Shown: positions 26,701-36,491 of the stretch, one piece after another
Layout of the letters: each line of letters opens with the position of its first letter
How positions within the stretch are numbered: position 1 is the stretch's first letter
Assembly (NCBI GenBank): GCA_964247055.1
Contig: OZ176057.1
Span: 5,766,001-5,830,000, forward strand
Length of the DNA: 64,000 nt
Reading direction: 5' to 3'
Source of the DNA: Paragordius varius
Lineage: Eukaryota > Nematomorpha
Made by a program: the position numbers and the translations under genes
Notes under the pieces: model-generated
Told to the model about the DNA's origin: nothing
The model's input: the letters and a program-made list of their open reading frames with translations, nothing else
The model's database searches: none

Positions 26701-29700
26701 TATATAATAATACAAATCTAAATTAATTCTAAAATTATTTATAGTAAGTACTTGATCGGATTTAACATTCTAAAAAATATAGGACACCAAATACTATCTA
26801 TTTTAATTGGTATAATATTATATATTCTTGCAAAGAAATCTCTTTGTATAATTTTAAATATAAAAATGATATTATTAATATATCTTAAATTGAAATACTC
26901 TTTAACGTAGCCCCAAACTAATTTTCCCATATTTGGAAAGTAAAACAATTTTGTTTAAATTTAATTCTTATCACAGTCCTTGTCAGCGAATTTATTTGTA
27001 ATTAAATTTGCCTTATCGCGCAAAATAAAATGTTGACAAAAAGCATGCACATATCATTTTGCAAAGTTCAATGAATCCCACCATTAACTAAGAGATTTTT
27101 TGCTAAAACTTGTCAATATATTTACATAATAAAATATTTTAAATAACTAAAAACATTATTTTTTTATAAAAGACACAAGCCGAAAAAAACGTGATATTTT
27201 TCATTGTCATTTTTGCTTATTTTTACGGATTCATGCATTTTAATTTATGTTTTATTTCATGTTTTCCTTATCTAAAAAACTGTTTTTTTTTTCATTTTGT
27301 TAACCTGTTTAAAAAAAGATAAAAGACTTTAGATTAAAATATATATGTTTTTATGTTTAAAACTTTAAATATGATTATATACTTTATTAATATTTGCGTT
27401 AGATTAGGAATTACATTTTTTAACATTATAGATGTGATATTAAAATATTAAACCCAAAATCTTTGATATCTAGTGGAGATCGCTTAAAGAACAATAACTA
27501 TTTGAGTGTTATTTATATATCAGTATAGGCATTTAGGTTACCAATTTAATTTATTTATTGCCAATTTGCAATAAAATAGTAGCGTATGGGTAAAAATCAA
27601 AAAATGGTTAAATTAAACGTGTCTTTCCTATCTTACAACATTAAATTTATTTATTTAATTATGTGATAAAATCTCGTTTTATATACCATATACAATTTAA
27701 ATTCACCTTTGAACAATTCAAATTAACCCTGGAAATAAATTATGTCTTTTCGGGCTAATATCATATGTAATATATCTTTATGGCATAGTTTATTATTTTT
27801 TCAGTGTTATATTAATTTTAAACGAAATTTTATTTTAAAAAAATCTAAAAAAATATGTTATGGATGAATTTGAATTTGCATGGGTGAATTTGAACTGTAA
27901 ATGGTATGCAAAATCAAAAGTTTATTGAGATATCATGCTGAGAAACAAAACAAAATTTACAGTGTTTTGGGTTCTTTAATATATGTAAATGTACTTAAAT
28001 TATCACTCAATAAAATATAAAATAAATCTATAAAATAAATATCTTTTGCTCGACTGACGCGGGAATGTTAAGGAAGCTAATTTAACATATCGAAAAAACG
28101 GTAAAAGTTTGTATTACAAAAATACAATTCTTTCCATACTTTTTCGCCAAAAAGGGTTCCAAAAAATCCTATATTTATGGCATTCAAATAAAAATAACTC
28201 CTAGAAAGAGAGATAAAATTATATACATTAGCGTTTGGTAAAAAACATTGAACCGTTGAAATTAATTTATTATCATATTTAAACCATGATTTAGGTTTTT
28301 TCATAGACAAGGTTTGTTTTATACCATACTCTACTGTATACACATATTTAGCACCACCAAAGACTTTTTAATAATATACATAACAGAGAATTCTGACTCA
28401 TAATTTTACTAAACATTTACAATAAAAAATCAACGTATACCCCCTTTAAAATATTTTTATAATACATGTGTGTACTTACACTATATAATTATATTATCAG
28501 TACAATATTATAATTATATTTATACTTATTATATACAATATATGATAATTACTCATAGAGGTGTAAATTTACACCTGTCCCACTTATTAGAGTATTAATA
28601 TTTTATTATAGAAATGTTATAAAAATAATAATTATACTTAACTAACTATATAAAATATTGATATTTGGTTAAAACAATACCTTATAAATTGACCTTATTA
28701 TAAGTTTGGATTCGTAAATCCGTATAAAGTTATTTAAAGTCAGTTATATACAATATGTATTTTAATGGATGAAAACTTTAGTTGGGCCATTTGCAACACA
28801 CAGTAGTGTATGAAAAAAAAAATGTTGCATAAACAATTTTTTCCTTTCTCTTTTTTCCATACACTACTGTGTGTTTCAAATTACCCGACTATATTGTGAA
28901 ATAAGCAACCATTAAAAAGCAGACTGTATTTCCAAATTGGACATATTAATTTATTTAAACATTGAAAATAATTTTGATTTTCACTTGTTTGACAAAAGGA
29001 CAAACAAAATTTTAAAACTTGAGAAAAAAGGGGTGTACTTTATTAATTATAAGTATTGTTTTAGAAAAGTTTGAATGAATATCGATAAATACTGCTTCCG
29101 TTACATCTCGAGATTAAATTTAATAAATAAAGAACTTAATGTACATGGTTTTTAAAAAATAAAAATGTTTTAAATTGCAATTTTAAATATTATTATAATT
29201 ATGAAAGTACGATCATATCATATTACGATAGATGAAAACGAAATAAGTAAAGATAACAAATGAAAATAGTAGCCCATAGATTAAAAAAAAGGCTGTGGTT
29301 TTTTATCGTAAAAAAACCATATAAAAGATAAAATGAAAATTAATATGAAAGCGATAAAAAAACTGTCATAAAATTATATATTGTTGATAAGGTTTTGCGT
29401 TAAATAATTTTACATTTTAAAATATATAAATTGTGTAATCCGCTTATAAATTTACATTACAATTTCTGTATACAGTAACGTATGGCATAAATGAAAGTAT
29501 GTCCATAATTAAATTTACAAATATAAGGTTAAAAAATAGGGAAAGAATTTGTTTAATATCGACCATTGGTTGCTTGATACCATACACTACTGTAGAAAAA
29601 AATTATATGTAATTTGGTAGTGATAAAGCTTTCGAAATTGAAAACGAAAATTAAAAAAAATATTTTTACAAACTAACGATAAAAAAATTTTTAATCTATA

Positions 29701-29919
29701 TATCTCAAAAAATCATAAAATATTAAAACATATTTTATTTTAACCTGGAACGGCATCAGAATTATTGAAAAAGCGATCAATGGTTTCATCGTTAGGGCGG
29801 CCATTTTCCATGAAATAGCATTCATTATTTTTCTTAGATAAGGAATTTAGTGGTGGTATTCTAGAAACTTCGTTTAGATTCGAATTGGAATCCATTTCAG
29901 TATGGGGTTTTTGAACCAT
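3322..29919 (-). CDS. 19-exon gene: divergent extended SDR with a long disordered tail
   Basis: Exons in transcript order: 29745-29919, 26144-26217, 25802-26067, 23978-24390, 23275-23436, 21757-21888, 20535-20636, 19677-19902, 18852-19300, 17723-17856, 17174-17282, 15606-15740, 13520-13636, 10752-11153, 10025-10348, 8003-8074, 6284-6373, 4668-5096, 3322-3860. They total 4350 nt, or 1449 residues plus TAA. Every intron is GT-AG and every phase joins without a stop. An in-frame TAA lies four codons before the ATG. Residues 59-180, about 256-467 and about 668-740 align by eye with extended SDRs of the dihydroflavonol reductase/GRE2 type, which are cytosolic NAD(P)-dependent reductases. Residues about 187-255 and 468-667 are Asn/Gln/Glu-rich insertions. 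Residues 748-1449 are a disordered tail rich in Ser, Asn, Lys and Glu. The weakest joins are exon 6/7 (acceptor after AAAAAAG) and the tail attachment; a separate tail gene cannot be excluded. Catalytic motifs look degenerate (see the domain entry). Confidence 0.72.
4294..4574. mobile_element. Family B MITE in SDR-gene intron 18
   Basis: CAGTAAAAATTAAAATTATA at the left, GTATAATTTCAGATTTTACTG at its inverse right end, TA on both sides. It lies between exons 18 and 19. Confidence 0.75.
5352..5632. mobile_element. Family B MITE in SDR-gene intron 17
   Basis: Clear left arm (CAGTAAAAATTGAAATTGTA) and a diverged right end. A decayed short hairpin resembling the TATGG/CCATA family precedes it at about 5168-5290. 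Confidence 0.65.
5731..6272. mobile_element. Family C MITE with expanded right terminus
   Basis: Begins TACCATTCACAAAATCACTC. The right side is an array of about ten GTTCAAGGGGGTGAATTT-like units. Its end lies about ten bases from the 5' splice site of exon 17 at 6282-6283. Confidence 0.7.
6678..6950. mobile_element. Family B MITE, right tip lost
   Basis: CAGTAAAAATTAAAATTATA left arm. The right arm stops after the CGTTTTGTCCGTATAATTTC block. Confidence 0.6.
7144..7370. mobile_element. Family C MITE, short copy
   Basis: ATACCATGTGTACTTCAAATT start, one or two terminal units on each side, and the family core (ATTATGTGTTC, TAATATAACTC-like). Confidence 0.5.
7405..7692. mobile_element. Family C MITE
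   Basis: ACCATTTACAATTCAATTTC start with three terminal units on each side. Confidence 0.7.
8051..8655. repeat. Tandem array of exon 16 5' edge plus family B left arm
   Basis: A unit of about 175-190 bp begins TTTCAGAATTTTGTTCAA, which on the minus strand is the first coding part and acceptor of exon 16. It continues into a family B left arm. Starts are near 8051 (the real exon), 8224, 8404 and a degenerate fourth at about 8600. The two extra copies keep an AG acceptor and exon-like sequence. Confidence 0.65.
8655..8953. mobile_element. Family B MITE
   Basis: CAATAAAAATTGAAATTATA left end and TTTTAATTTTTATTG right end, flanked by TA. It closes the tandem array at 8051-8655. Confidence 0.65.
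9203..9739. mobile_element. Family C MITE with long left tandem terminus
   Basis: The left end holds about eleven tandem units containing TTCACCCTTGAACAATTC. The core contains TAATATAACTCATCATTAAT and the right end has a single unit. Minus-strand translation of the units gives a spurious periodic NCSRVNL peptide. Confidence 0.75.
9741..9968. mobile_element. Family C MITE, right half only
   Basis: Starts inside the family core (AAATAATAAACTCGG) and ends in five GTTCAAGGGTAAATTT-like units, with no left end. Confidence 0.6.
11190..12740. repeat. Tandem triplication of a composite of families C and B
   Basis: Three successive blocks each begin with a family C element (11190-11614, 11861-12107, 12448-12736). 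In the first two, a spacer carrying a decayed family B left arm follows, including a shared GACCGCCCCATGCC segment. Periods are about 600-670 bp. The array sits between exons 13 and 14 of the SDR gene and enlarges that intron. Confidence 0.65.
12394..12449. repeat. (AT)n microsatellite
   Basis: An uninterrupted AT run that ends directly at the left end of a family C element. Confidence 0.9.
12854..13155. mobile_element. Family B MITE in SDR-gene intron 13
   Basis: AGTAAAAATTAAAATTATAC left arm and TTTCCATTTTTACTG right end. Confidence 0.6.
13645..14049. mobile_element. Family C MITE abutting the exon 13 acceptor
   Basis: ACCATTTACAGTTAAATTCA start with about eight terminal units, and a right end GTAAATGGTAT at about 14040-14049. 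Its left end is separated from the 3' splice site of exon 13 (AG at 13637-13638) only by a short TA run. Confidence 0.75.
14093..14347. mobile_element. Family C MITE
   Basis: ACCACCATTTACAATTCAAA start, two units on each side, and a GTAAATGGCAT end. Confidence 0.7.
14420..14447. repeat. (AT)n microsatellite
   Basis: A simple AT run. A second one lies at 14643-14667 beside a family B element. Confidence 0.85.
14668..14941. mobile_element. Family B MITE
   Basis: The left arm is diverged (AAAATCATACTATGGATAAAA). The right end ATATAATTTCAATTTTTACTG is intact. Confidence 0.6.
15073..15594. mobile_element. Family C MITE beside the exon 12 donor
   Basis: ACCATTTACACAAATTCACC start, eight left units, a core, about nine right units, and a GTAAATGGTAT end. 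It stops about ten bases from the 5' splice site of exon 12 (15604-15605). Confidence 0.8.
15727..16400. repeat. Tandem array of exon 12 5' edge plus family B left arm
   Basis: The segment TTCTAATGTATTAACTGTTA is the minus-strand start and acceptor of exon 12. It recurs at 15895-15917 and 16057-16079, each time followed by a family B left arm (ATTATACGGACAAAACG). The array ends in the matching right arm near 16395. The copies keep the acceptor CAG followed by exon-like sequence. Units are about 155-165 bp. Confidence 0.7.
16522..16750. mobile_element. Family B MITE
   Basis: CAGTAAAAATTGAATTTATAC left end. The right arm reaches CCGTAAAATTTCAACTATA. Confidence 0.6.
17309..17611. mobile_element. 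Family C MITE next to the exon 11 acceptor
   Basis: ATTTACAATTCAAATTTGAA start, right terminus of about four units, and a TAAATGGTAT end. It begins about 25 bases upstream (in transcript order) of the exon 11 acceptor. Confidence 0.65.
17851..17893. repeat. Duplicated 5' edge of SDR-gene exon 10
   Basis: ATATTTAAGCCTA occurs twice, at 17848-17860 (the exon 10 start) and about 17876-17891, separated by a TA run. On the minus strand both copies read TAG followed by GCTTAAATAT, giving two candidate acceptors. Confidence 0.55.
17921..18140. mobile_element. Family D MITE
   Basis: Inverted arms (ATATTGCTAGAAAATTATTA and CTAGCTATGTATATACTTAC) and a shared core (GAGAATTATTATTGG, AAGCCAATAAAACTGCCC). 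It ends CATACTG then TA. Confidence 0.65.
18139..18170. repeat. (AT)n microsatellite
   Basis: A simple AT run at the end of a family D element. Confidence 0.85.
18614..18736 (+). promoter_or_regulatory. Candidate TATA promoter inside SDR-gene intron 9
   Basis: GGGGTTAATCCCC at 18614-18626 is followed by an unusually GC-rich stretch and TATAAAAA at 18645-18652. The first downstream ATG, at 18675, opens a frame of only 20 codons. The GC content stands out from the intron. It could be a nested plus-strand transcript, a repeat remnant or chance. Confidence 0.25.
20120..20418. mobile_element. Family B MITE, diverged
   Basis: The left arm keeps CAAAATGTAAAACATAATGAC and the right arm TTTTAACATTTTGTCGG followed by TTTTAATTTTTACTG. 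It lies in the intron between exons 7 and 8. Confidence 0.5.
20659..20710. repeat. (AT)n microsatellite
   Basis: A long TA run just beyond the exon 7 acceptor (in transcript order, upstream of it). A second run is at about 20770-20797. Confidence 0.9.
20815..21680. repeat. Three tandem family C elements
   Basis: Copies at 20815-21132, 21209-21424 and 21459-21680. They are separated by a shared spacer (TTCAAGAAATTTTAACAA, then AATAAGTAATATATA). The spacer repetition shows tandem duplication rather than three independent insertions. The array lies between exons 6 and 7. Confidence 0.65.
21958..22262. mobile_element. Family B MITE
   Basis: CAGTAAAAATTGAAATTATA left end, CCGTAAAATTTCAATTTTCA right end. 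Confidence 0.7.
22303..22544. mobile_element. Family B MITE
   Basis: CAGTAAAAATTAAAATTATG left end. Right end CGTTTTGTCCGTATAATTTC then ACTG. Confidence 0.7.
22891..23238. mobile_element. Family C MITE near the exon 5 donor
   Basis: ACCATTTACAATTCAAATTC start and GTAAATGGTAT end, with three left and about five right units. It lies about 35 bases from the 5' splice site of exon 5. Confidence 0.8.
23561..23838. repeat. 140-bp direct duplication
   Basis: Two adjacent copies (about 23561-23700 and 23701-23838) share CTTAAACAAATTTTA, AAGTTCATTTATATG and TGCATTTTACAGTCTTATG. Intronic, with no coding signal. Confidence 0.65.
24523..24774. mobile_element. Family C MITE
   Basis: ACCATTTACACTTTAAATTC start, GTAAATGGCAT end, with one or two units per side. 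Confidence 0.7.
26260..26453. mobile_element. Family D MITE
   Basis: CAGTATGAGTAAGTATATAT at the left, TATACTTATTCATACTG at the right, TA on both sides. It lies in intron 1 just upstream of exon 2. Confidence 0.75.
27685..27906. mobile_element. Family C MITE, minimal copy
   Basis: ACCATATACAATTTAAATTC start and GAACTGTAAATGGTAT end, with single terminal units. Confidence 0.7.
28797..28878. repeat. Short palindromic hairpin element
   Basis: CACACAGTAGTGTATG and its complement CATACACTACTGTGTG flank a loop of about 50 bases. A related hairpin lies at 31933-32030. Confidence 0.7.
29474..29595. repeat. Hairpin element with TACAGTAACGTATGG ends
   Basis: ACAGTAACGTATGGCATAAA at the left, TACCATACACTACTGTA at the right. 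Related ends occur at 30882-30997, 31078-31195, 41700-41730 and 54384-54422, so this is a small inverted-repeat family. Confidence 0.6.
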
Positions 29920-30243
29920 TTTTTGAGATTATTTTTCAGATTTATATGGCAAAAATAATGTTTTTTATCAAAGTTTTATTAAAGTTTTAATATTCTCCAA
30001 AATTGAAAAATCGATATTTACTGTCTTGTTCTTTTATATATCTGTGGCAAGAAAAATAAGGAATAAAGGAGGACAGTTGAAATAGAATGTTGGTGGACAC
30101 ATCCATTTGAACAGAAGTAGATAAATTTTTTCTATCTAGGAATTTTTTTAATAAAGTTAAATTAATTTTTCATATGAAAGTTATTATAATATAAAAAAAT
30201 CTTTGAATGTGAAAATAAAATTATATGCAAATAAAAAACGGTA
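29920..30243. promoter_or_regulatory. Divergent intergenic region, candidate shared promoter
   Basis: 324 bases separate the ATG of the SDR gene (minus) from the ATG of the 92-residue ORF (plus). No clear TATA box was found. The promoter role is inferred only from gene orientation. Confidence 0.3.
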
Positions 30244-30522
30244 ATGAAATGTAATAAAAAACCAGATTTGTTGAGCGAGAGAGAAAATATTGGGCTGTTT
30301 ATTGTTTGCAACAATAAAATAAAATTATTCCATACAAACACACTTTCCAGAGAATATAAAAAAATCTTTGGATTATCTGATAATAATAGGAATAATTGGA
30401 ATTTCGATTCCACCAACTGTGATGAACAAAAAAAGACTGACTCGAGAAGAATATTCTGGAAAGAATTTTATTCTGATTTAATCTTAGATTTAGGAATTTA
30501 TACAAGAACTATAAAACTTTAG
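30244..30522 (+). CDS. Orphan 92-residue ORF
   Basis: ATG at 30244, TAG at 30520-30522, with an AATAAA about 90 bases downstream (30610-30615) that could serve as a polyadenylation signal. The protein has mixed composition, with Trp, Cys, charged and aromatic residues spread throughout. That is unlike the low-complexity translations of the surrounding repeats, and argues for a real coding segment. There is no signal peptide, membrane helix or domain I recognise. It is divergent from the SDR gene. It might instead be a single exon of a longer gene or a decayed element ORF. Confidence 0.35.
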   Translation: MKCNKKPDLLSERENIGLFIVCNNKIKLFHTNTLSREYKKIFGLSDNNRNNWNFDSTNCDEQKKTDSRRIFWKEFYSDLILDLGIYTRTIKL

Positions 30523-32143
30523 AATTTAAAATTAAAATAGAGTGAAATAGAAAAATGTGCTGCACAAAGAAATTTATTTGTATATATGTAGGTATATATA
30601 TATATATAGAAATAAAAGTTGTTTATAATAAAAATCGTGTCTTATTGGTATTTATACATAGTAAAAGAGAATAAATTTTAAAATTCATATGGATAAAACA
30701 ATATGTACACTAATGTACGTAGTATTAAAATATAAAAATTAAAGCGACTACTAAAAAATGTATAAAAAAAGAAATTAGCATTAATGATTAGAATTTTTAT
30801 GGTTTTTTATTTTTTTTTTAACATGCGTAAAGGAGAGGAGGGGGTTTTAAAAATTTTTTATATAAATATTACATTATTATACTAATGTATGATAATAAGT
30901 AACAAATGGTTGAAATTAAGCACCTTTTTCTAATGTAAAAACATCATTTTGATTATTTAATTGTGGACAAATTATTTTATATATTATACGCTGCTGTACT
31001 TAGAAAAAAAAATATATAGGGAAAAATAATCGTTAAATTTTATTAAGTAGAGGTAATTGGGTATTATAATTTTACAATAGCGTATGTCATAAAAAAAGTT
31101 AGTCCAAAATTTAATAACCAAAATCAATGTGGAAACATTGATAAAAAATTGTTTAATTTATTTCATTTGTTGTTTTTTACCATACGCTTCTGTAAATAGC
31201 TCTTTAAAATTAATTTATATTAAGTATATATTAAAAAATAAATAATTAGGAATTGTAAAAGTTTAATATTTTCTATGAAAAATTTTATTTTCATATCAAA
31301 TGCTAATATATGTATTTATTGTAATATAATAATGTTTCCTGCACACATAATTCCATTTATTTTTTTCAAAGGTGGTGTGGTGTAAATATTTAAAAAAATA
31401 TAAAAAATTAAAACCTAATAATTATCGTTTTATTTTTTGAATTCCAGTTTATGACCAGAAAGACAGATATATATTAACTTGTTGGAATTCAGGGATTACA
31501 TTATAAATTCTTTATTAGATTTTAAACATTAAAAGCATTGGCAAAAGTTAAAAAATTCTCTTTTTTTCCAAAACGTTTTTTATGAAATAGTTTTAAATTA
31601 TATACGAGGGATTAAATTTATTTTTTATTTTTTGAAAAATCTGACTCTCAGTATAGCTAATAATTAAGAGTAATTTTGATGGTTGTTTAATAAAAATGTC
31701 CATTTTATTCGTTGATAAATTTTATGCACAAGTCAAATAATATCGCCAACATGAGTTTATTTTTTATAGAGCTACTGTAAATGAAGTTTTAATATTTACA
31801 GAAAAAAATGTATTATAATTGATTTTGCCACATGAAATGTTATTAATACAATAAAAATTGAAATTATACGGGCAAAACTTACAGTATAATGCATTTTGAT
31901 GATTGTTTATTTCACTCATACTATAGTTGGTTGCAACACACAGTAGTATATGGAAAAACAACAAATGTTAAATAAACAATTTCTTTCTTTCTTTCTTTTT
32001 TTCCATACTTTACAGTTATGTTGCAAATTGCCCAGCTATGGTAGTGTAAAATAAGCAATCATTTAAACAACCATACTTTTTTCAATTTTTTAAACTATTT
32101 GTGTAACTAACATACATCTTTATTTCATACTTGCGATTTATTA
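30523..32143. other. Repeat-rich intergenic stretch
   Basis: Contains two or three copies of the TATGG/CCATA hairpin family (about 30882-30997, 31078-31195, 31933-32030). No gene is supported. Confidence 0.5.
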
Positions 32144-32310
32144 CAGTATGAGTAAGTATATATTAATAAAAAGTTTTTATATTTTGCGAAATAGCATATA
32201 CGACGCTAATAATAGTAAATGTGAAAAAAATAATAACAAGTCAATAATACTGCCCTTTGTTGTTTATGCTATTTAACCATAATTAATTTTTGCAATGAAT
32301 TACTCAAACT
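32144..32310. mobile_element. Family D MITE, decayed
   Basis: CAGTATGAGTAAGTATATAT left end and the AATAATACTGCCCTTTG core. The right arm is eroded. Confidence 0.6.
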
Positions 32311-32949
32311 TAAGAGTTTAAATATAAAAGGTATGAGGTTTTTTGAACAAATAGTTGTTTTTTACATTTGTGTTTAATTTTATTTATACTTAGCTAAGAT
32401 AGTTAGAGCCTGAGTATTATAAATCAACTAAATGTGGCCAAAATACTAAAAATGGGCTTGTTTTTATGTGAAACCCAATGAAATTGAGTTTCACCCAAAA
32501 AAATATTTACTTTGATAGATAAGAAGGATATAAAAAATTCCATACTTTATTTTAAAAACTAAAATATGATAATTGTTACGTTTTTATTATATTTCGAAAA
32601 ATAAATGGAAATGGTATGATAAAAATTCATAAGAAAACGGGAAAAACGATTTTTCTATATAAATCAGTGCTGATATCTATCGCTTATTAAATTTAATTAT
32701 CCTGTCGAAAATATCCATATATATATTTAACGGTGAACAAATAATATTCTTATGTTTCTCAACAACATTAAAATAAATTTTATTTATAACGTACCTAGCA
32801 TAAAGTAACATTTGCATTTTTAAATATATAATAATTTATAATGCAGGCTTAAATTTTTTAGCCATTTCAAATAAGGTTCAAAAATTTCAATACTTTTAGA
32901 CAGATTCGTAAGTCAAATGCACAATCGAAAACTTATTTTTATCTAAATA

Positions 32950-33217
32950 CAGTAAGAATTAAATTAAAAGCGAAAAATGTAAAAATATAAAGAAAAATAG
33001 TTTTTTCAAAAGACAACCATAATTTTAACTTAATTTATCTTACAAAAATTGTTTGAATACAATCTTCGAATACATAATTAATTGTGCTACCAATTTATAT
33101 CTCTATTTTATACTTTGCAGTTTAAAACGATAAGTTTATAGATTTACAAAGTATGGTGGTCTTTTAGAAAAAAATATTTGGCGTTATATTTTTACATTTT
33201 GTCCGTATAATTTTATT
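32950..33217. mobile_element. Family B MITE
   Basis: CAGTAAGAATTAAATTAAAAG left end, TTTGTCCGTATAATTTTATTG right end. Confidence 0.6.
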
Positions 33218-33817
33218 GTATATATAAATAGTGGTCCTCTCATGCTTTGACTGTAATTTTTCATAACTTTTGTATATCATTTGGGTTTATAAGCTATTCA
33301 ACCTAAACTAATTCGAAAAAAAAGTTAAAGAAAGATTTTCAAATTCTACAGGTTTTTCACATTTCATTATTTAATTAAAAATTCAGCTTTTTAAAATATT
33401 GGTGCTTAAGGCAGGGGCCAACAAAAATAATAGTTCTGATACCCCCTGAACACTTTTGTAAAATTGCTAAAAAATCCATCAATAATTTTATTTGCCTGCA
33501 CTTTTTTTTGGATGATTTTAATTTTCTACCTTAGAATTCAAATTAGTCCTTACATGGTCCCGATAATTGCTAAATCAAAATATTTTATAATTTTATTCAT
33601 ATGCTAGATTGTGCCCGAAACTTTTTACAGAACTAACCAAACTTTAAATAATTTTTAAAAAAACGCTCAGGTAATATTGTTTGGGTAATACAAATATTAA
33701 ATTACCTGGTCGTTTTAAACGGTGGCGTATTTGGGTTAAGCCCTATAAGCAGCTGTTTTTTAGTCGGCTTGATTTTAAATTCACATGATAAATAAGTAGA
33801 AGCATAATTTTTATAAA
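33218..33817. other. Intergenic sequence without recognised features
   Basis: Less AT-extreme than its surroundings, but every frame is broken by stops within short distances. No exon or repeat was recognised. Confidence 0.4.
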
Positions 33818-34160
33818 ACATTTCAATTCAAATTCACCCTTGAACACTTCAAATTTACCCTTAAACAATTCAATTTAACCCTAAAAATAAATTATGTGTT
33901 TTCAGGCTAAGATAACTAACTCATCATTCATACTTAATATATTTTTATGGCATAGTAAATTAGTTTTTCAGTATTATATTATTTAGAGAAATTTTTAAAA
34001 ATATTTAAAATATAAGTAAACTTTCATGTTAAAAACACATAATTTATTTCAGGGGGTGAATTTGAATTGTTCATGGGTGAATTTGAATTGTTCGAGGTGA
34101 ATTTGAATTGTTAATATTGTTCGAGGGTGAATTTGAATTGATTGAGGGTGAATTTGAATA
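33818..34160. mobile_element. Family C MITE
   Basis: Left terminus of three units starting near ATTTCAATTCAAATTCACC, right terminus of five units. Both tips are eroded. Confidence 0.65.
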
Positions 34161-34402
34161 TATGATCTCTCACATATGCGAAAGATTTCCCCAAATTAAA
34201 TATTATTTCTGATATCTCTTTAACTCAGGTAGGGGTCAAGTCCAATAGCGATTAATAACTGTCAGTGCCTTTAAAAAACCTCAAAATATATATTCTTAAG
34301 TTTTTTAATAGCCGATAAATGTTACGTAAATTTTTTTAATTTACATAAAAAACATATTTCACATTTATCGGGCTATACTAAGGGCAAATTTATCGAATTT
34401 TA

Positions 34403-34677
34403 CAGTAAAAATTGAAATCATACGGACAAAAGGTAAAAAATAACGAATATTTTTCTCAAAAAGTCAACCATACGTTTTAAATCCTGATTTTTTTATTATA
34501 ACTTATTATGTAATATTGAAAAGTGTGAAATCCAGATATATATATATATATATTACTAATACAATTAATCAATTTTATATCTTACATTCATAATTAAAAA
34601 AAAGCTTATAAAGGAAAAATTTAGGTTTCAAAAAGTATGGTTGCTGTCTTTATATTTTTACGTTTTATGCATAATTA
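34403..34677. mobile_element. Family B MITE
   Basis: CAGTAAAAATTGAAATCATA left end. The right arm keeps TATATTTTTACGTTTTATGC. Confidence 0.65.
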
Positions 34678-35509
34678 TCAAATATCTTTTTAACTTTTAA
34701 AACATTTTTACTTCTAAATTTTTTGACTTTTAATTTTGAACGGGACAAAATATTGCTATAATGAATATTTTTCTAAATCTTATTTTTAAGAGGGGCGGAC
34801 CCTAGTTAAAAAACTAACTCAATCAATGGATATGCCAGTAAAAAGCAATACAAAAAACTATTATTAAATTTGATTAGGTCTGCCTGCACGTTTTCCATAC
34901 ATACTTTCTAACGCAGTAATATTTGTTCAAATACCCCATTATTTAGGGCAGAATGTCCAAAATCGCACAAATACCTAATAAAAGCTTAATATTGAAAAAT
35001 TATACAGAAAAAATGCATAAAAATATATAAACACAATTTTTTTTAAAAGAAAAGCGTATATTTCCAAACCTATGTTAAAATAACAATTTGAATTCTCGTA
35101 ATATATCTATATATATATTAAATTAAACTATATCCAAAATTTTCAAACTATTTATTTACAATTACAATTGTACAATATATAATTGATTATGTATCCAATT
35201 TCCATCTTTATTTCATACTTCATTTAAAACTCTGAGTTATATTTAAAAATAACCAAAAAAGTATGCTTTTTGTAATGGCATAAGAAAATATGGGCTGATG
35301 CCTGGGGGGTCTTAGTTGAAGGGGGGTCGGATTTTAAAATTATTTTATTTTATTTCAAAAAAAAGGTTTTTAAAAGTTATGTATTATTTATGATATAATA
35401 AATAAAAAATTACCCATTTATGAGTGTGTTCTTGACCATAGTTTGAGTTTCATAATTCCTTTAAATAGGCCACATCAGGGTATAATTGGAACTTTTACTG
35501 ATGTAATTA

Positions 35510-35794
35510 CAGTAAAAATTGAAATTATACTATGGACAAAACTAAAAAATGTAAAGATAAATATTTATTTCTAAAAGACAACCAACCATACTTATTAACT
35601 GTTGATTATAATTTAATTAAAACTCATTTTTTTAAACTCTAAAGTATATATAGAGCCACAATCAATTACATATATTACGATTGCTATTGAAAGATTTTAA
35701 TACGATATAATAAGGGATTGAAAAAGTATGGTTGTCTTTAAAAAAAATTTGTCTTTTTATTATTACGTTTTGTCCGTTTAATTCAATCTTTACT
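35510..35794. mobile_element. Family B MITE
   Basis: CAGTAAAAATTGAAATTATA left end, GTTTAATTCAATCTTTACTG right end. Confidence 0.75.
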
Positions 35795-35922
35795 GTGAAT
35801 GATAAATTTATACAGATTTAAACTAAACTACAGTTTTAAGGGACATCGCTTCGAATGTAAAATGTCTTAAAACCCAATTTTTTCACACGTTAAGGGATCG
35901 AACTCAGAGGTAAATTAAATAT

Positions 35923-36336
35923 ACCATTTACATTTTAAATTCACCCTTAAACAATTCAAATTCACCCTTGAACAATTCAAATTCACCCTTGAACAATTCA
36001 AATTAACCCTTGAACTATTCAAAATCACCCTTGAACAATTCAAATTCCCCCTTGAACAATTCAAATTCACCCTTAAACAAATCAAATTCACCCTTAAACA
36101 ATTCAAATTCACCCTCAAATAAATTATATGTTTTTTAAGATTAAAGTTACATATATTTTTATACATTATTAAAAAATCAAATTTCGTTAAAAGTTAAAAT
36201 CTACTAAAAATATCATAAACTATGCCATAAAGATAGATATATTTCATATTAATAATGAGTCATATTAGTTCGAAAACACATAATATTTTTAGGGTTAAAT
36301 TAATTGTTCAAGGGGGAATTTGAACCGTAAATGGTA
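35923..36336. mobile_element. Family C MITE
   Basis: ACCATTTACATTTTAAATTC start, nine left terminal units, two right units, GTAAATGGTAT end. Confidence 0.8.
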
Positions 36337-36491
36337 TAATTGGTTTACTCAGATTCGGAATTTTAAATGGTGAAAAATCTCCACATGTGAAATAAGCCTA
36401 CCTTTTACAAAAACTGACTTTGAATCTCCACGGAAATTTAACATTGGCTGCATAGTAGAGTGAAATCTCGTCACCTATAATCTATATATAT

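Larger units (their letters stand above)
26454..29744. other. Remainder of SDR-gene intron 1
   Basis: AT-rich intron. It holds a family C element (27685-27906), a palindromic hairpin (28797-28878) and a copy of the TATGG/CCATA hairpin family (about 29474-29595). The two longer minus-strand ORFs here (26739-26948 and 28077-28343) have no recognisable domain and are not called. Confidence 0.5.

Noticed and set aside
26739..26948. 69-residue hydrophobic minus-strand ORF
   Set aside because: AT-driven hydrophobic composition inside intron 1, without supporting signals.
28077..28343. 88-residue minus-strand ORF in SDR intron 1
   Set aside because: Its start overlaps a TATGG/CCATA repeat end (ATACCATACTCTACTGTA), and no domain or splice link to neighbours was found.
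35891..35912. tRNA-like B box (GGGATCGAACTC)
   Set aside because: No matching A box or cloverleaf could be found around it.
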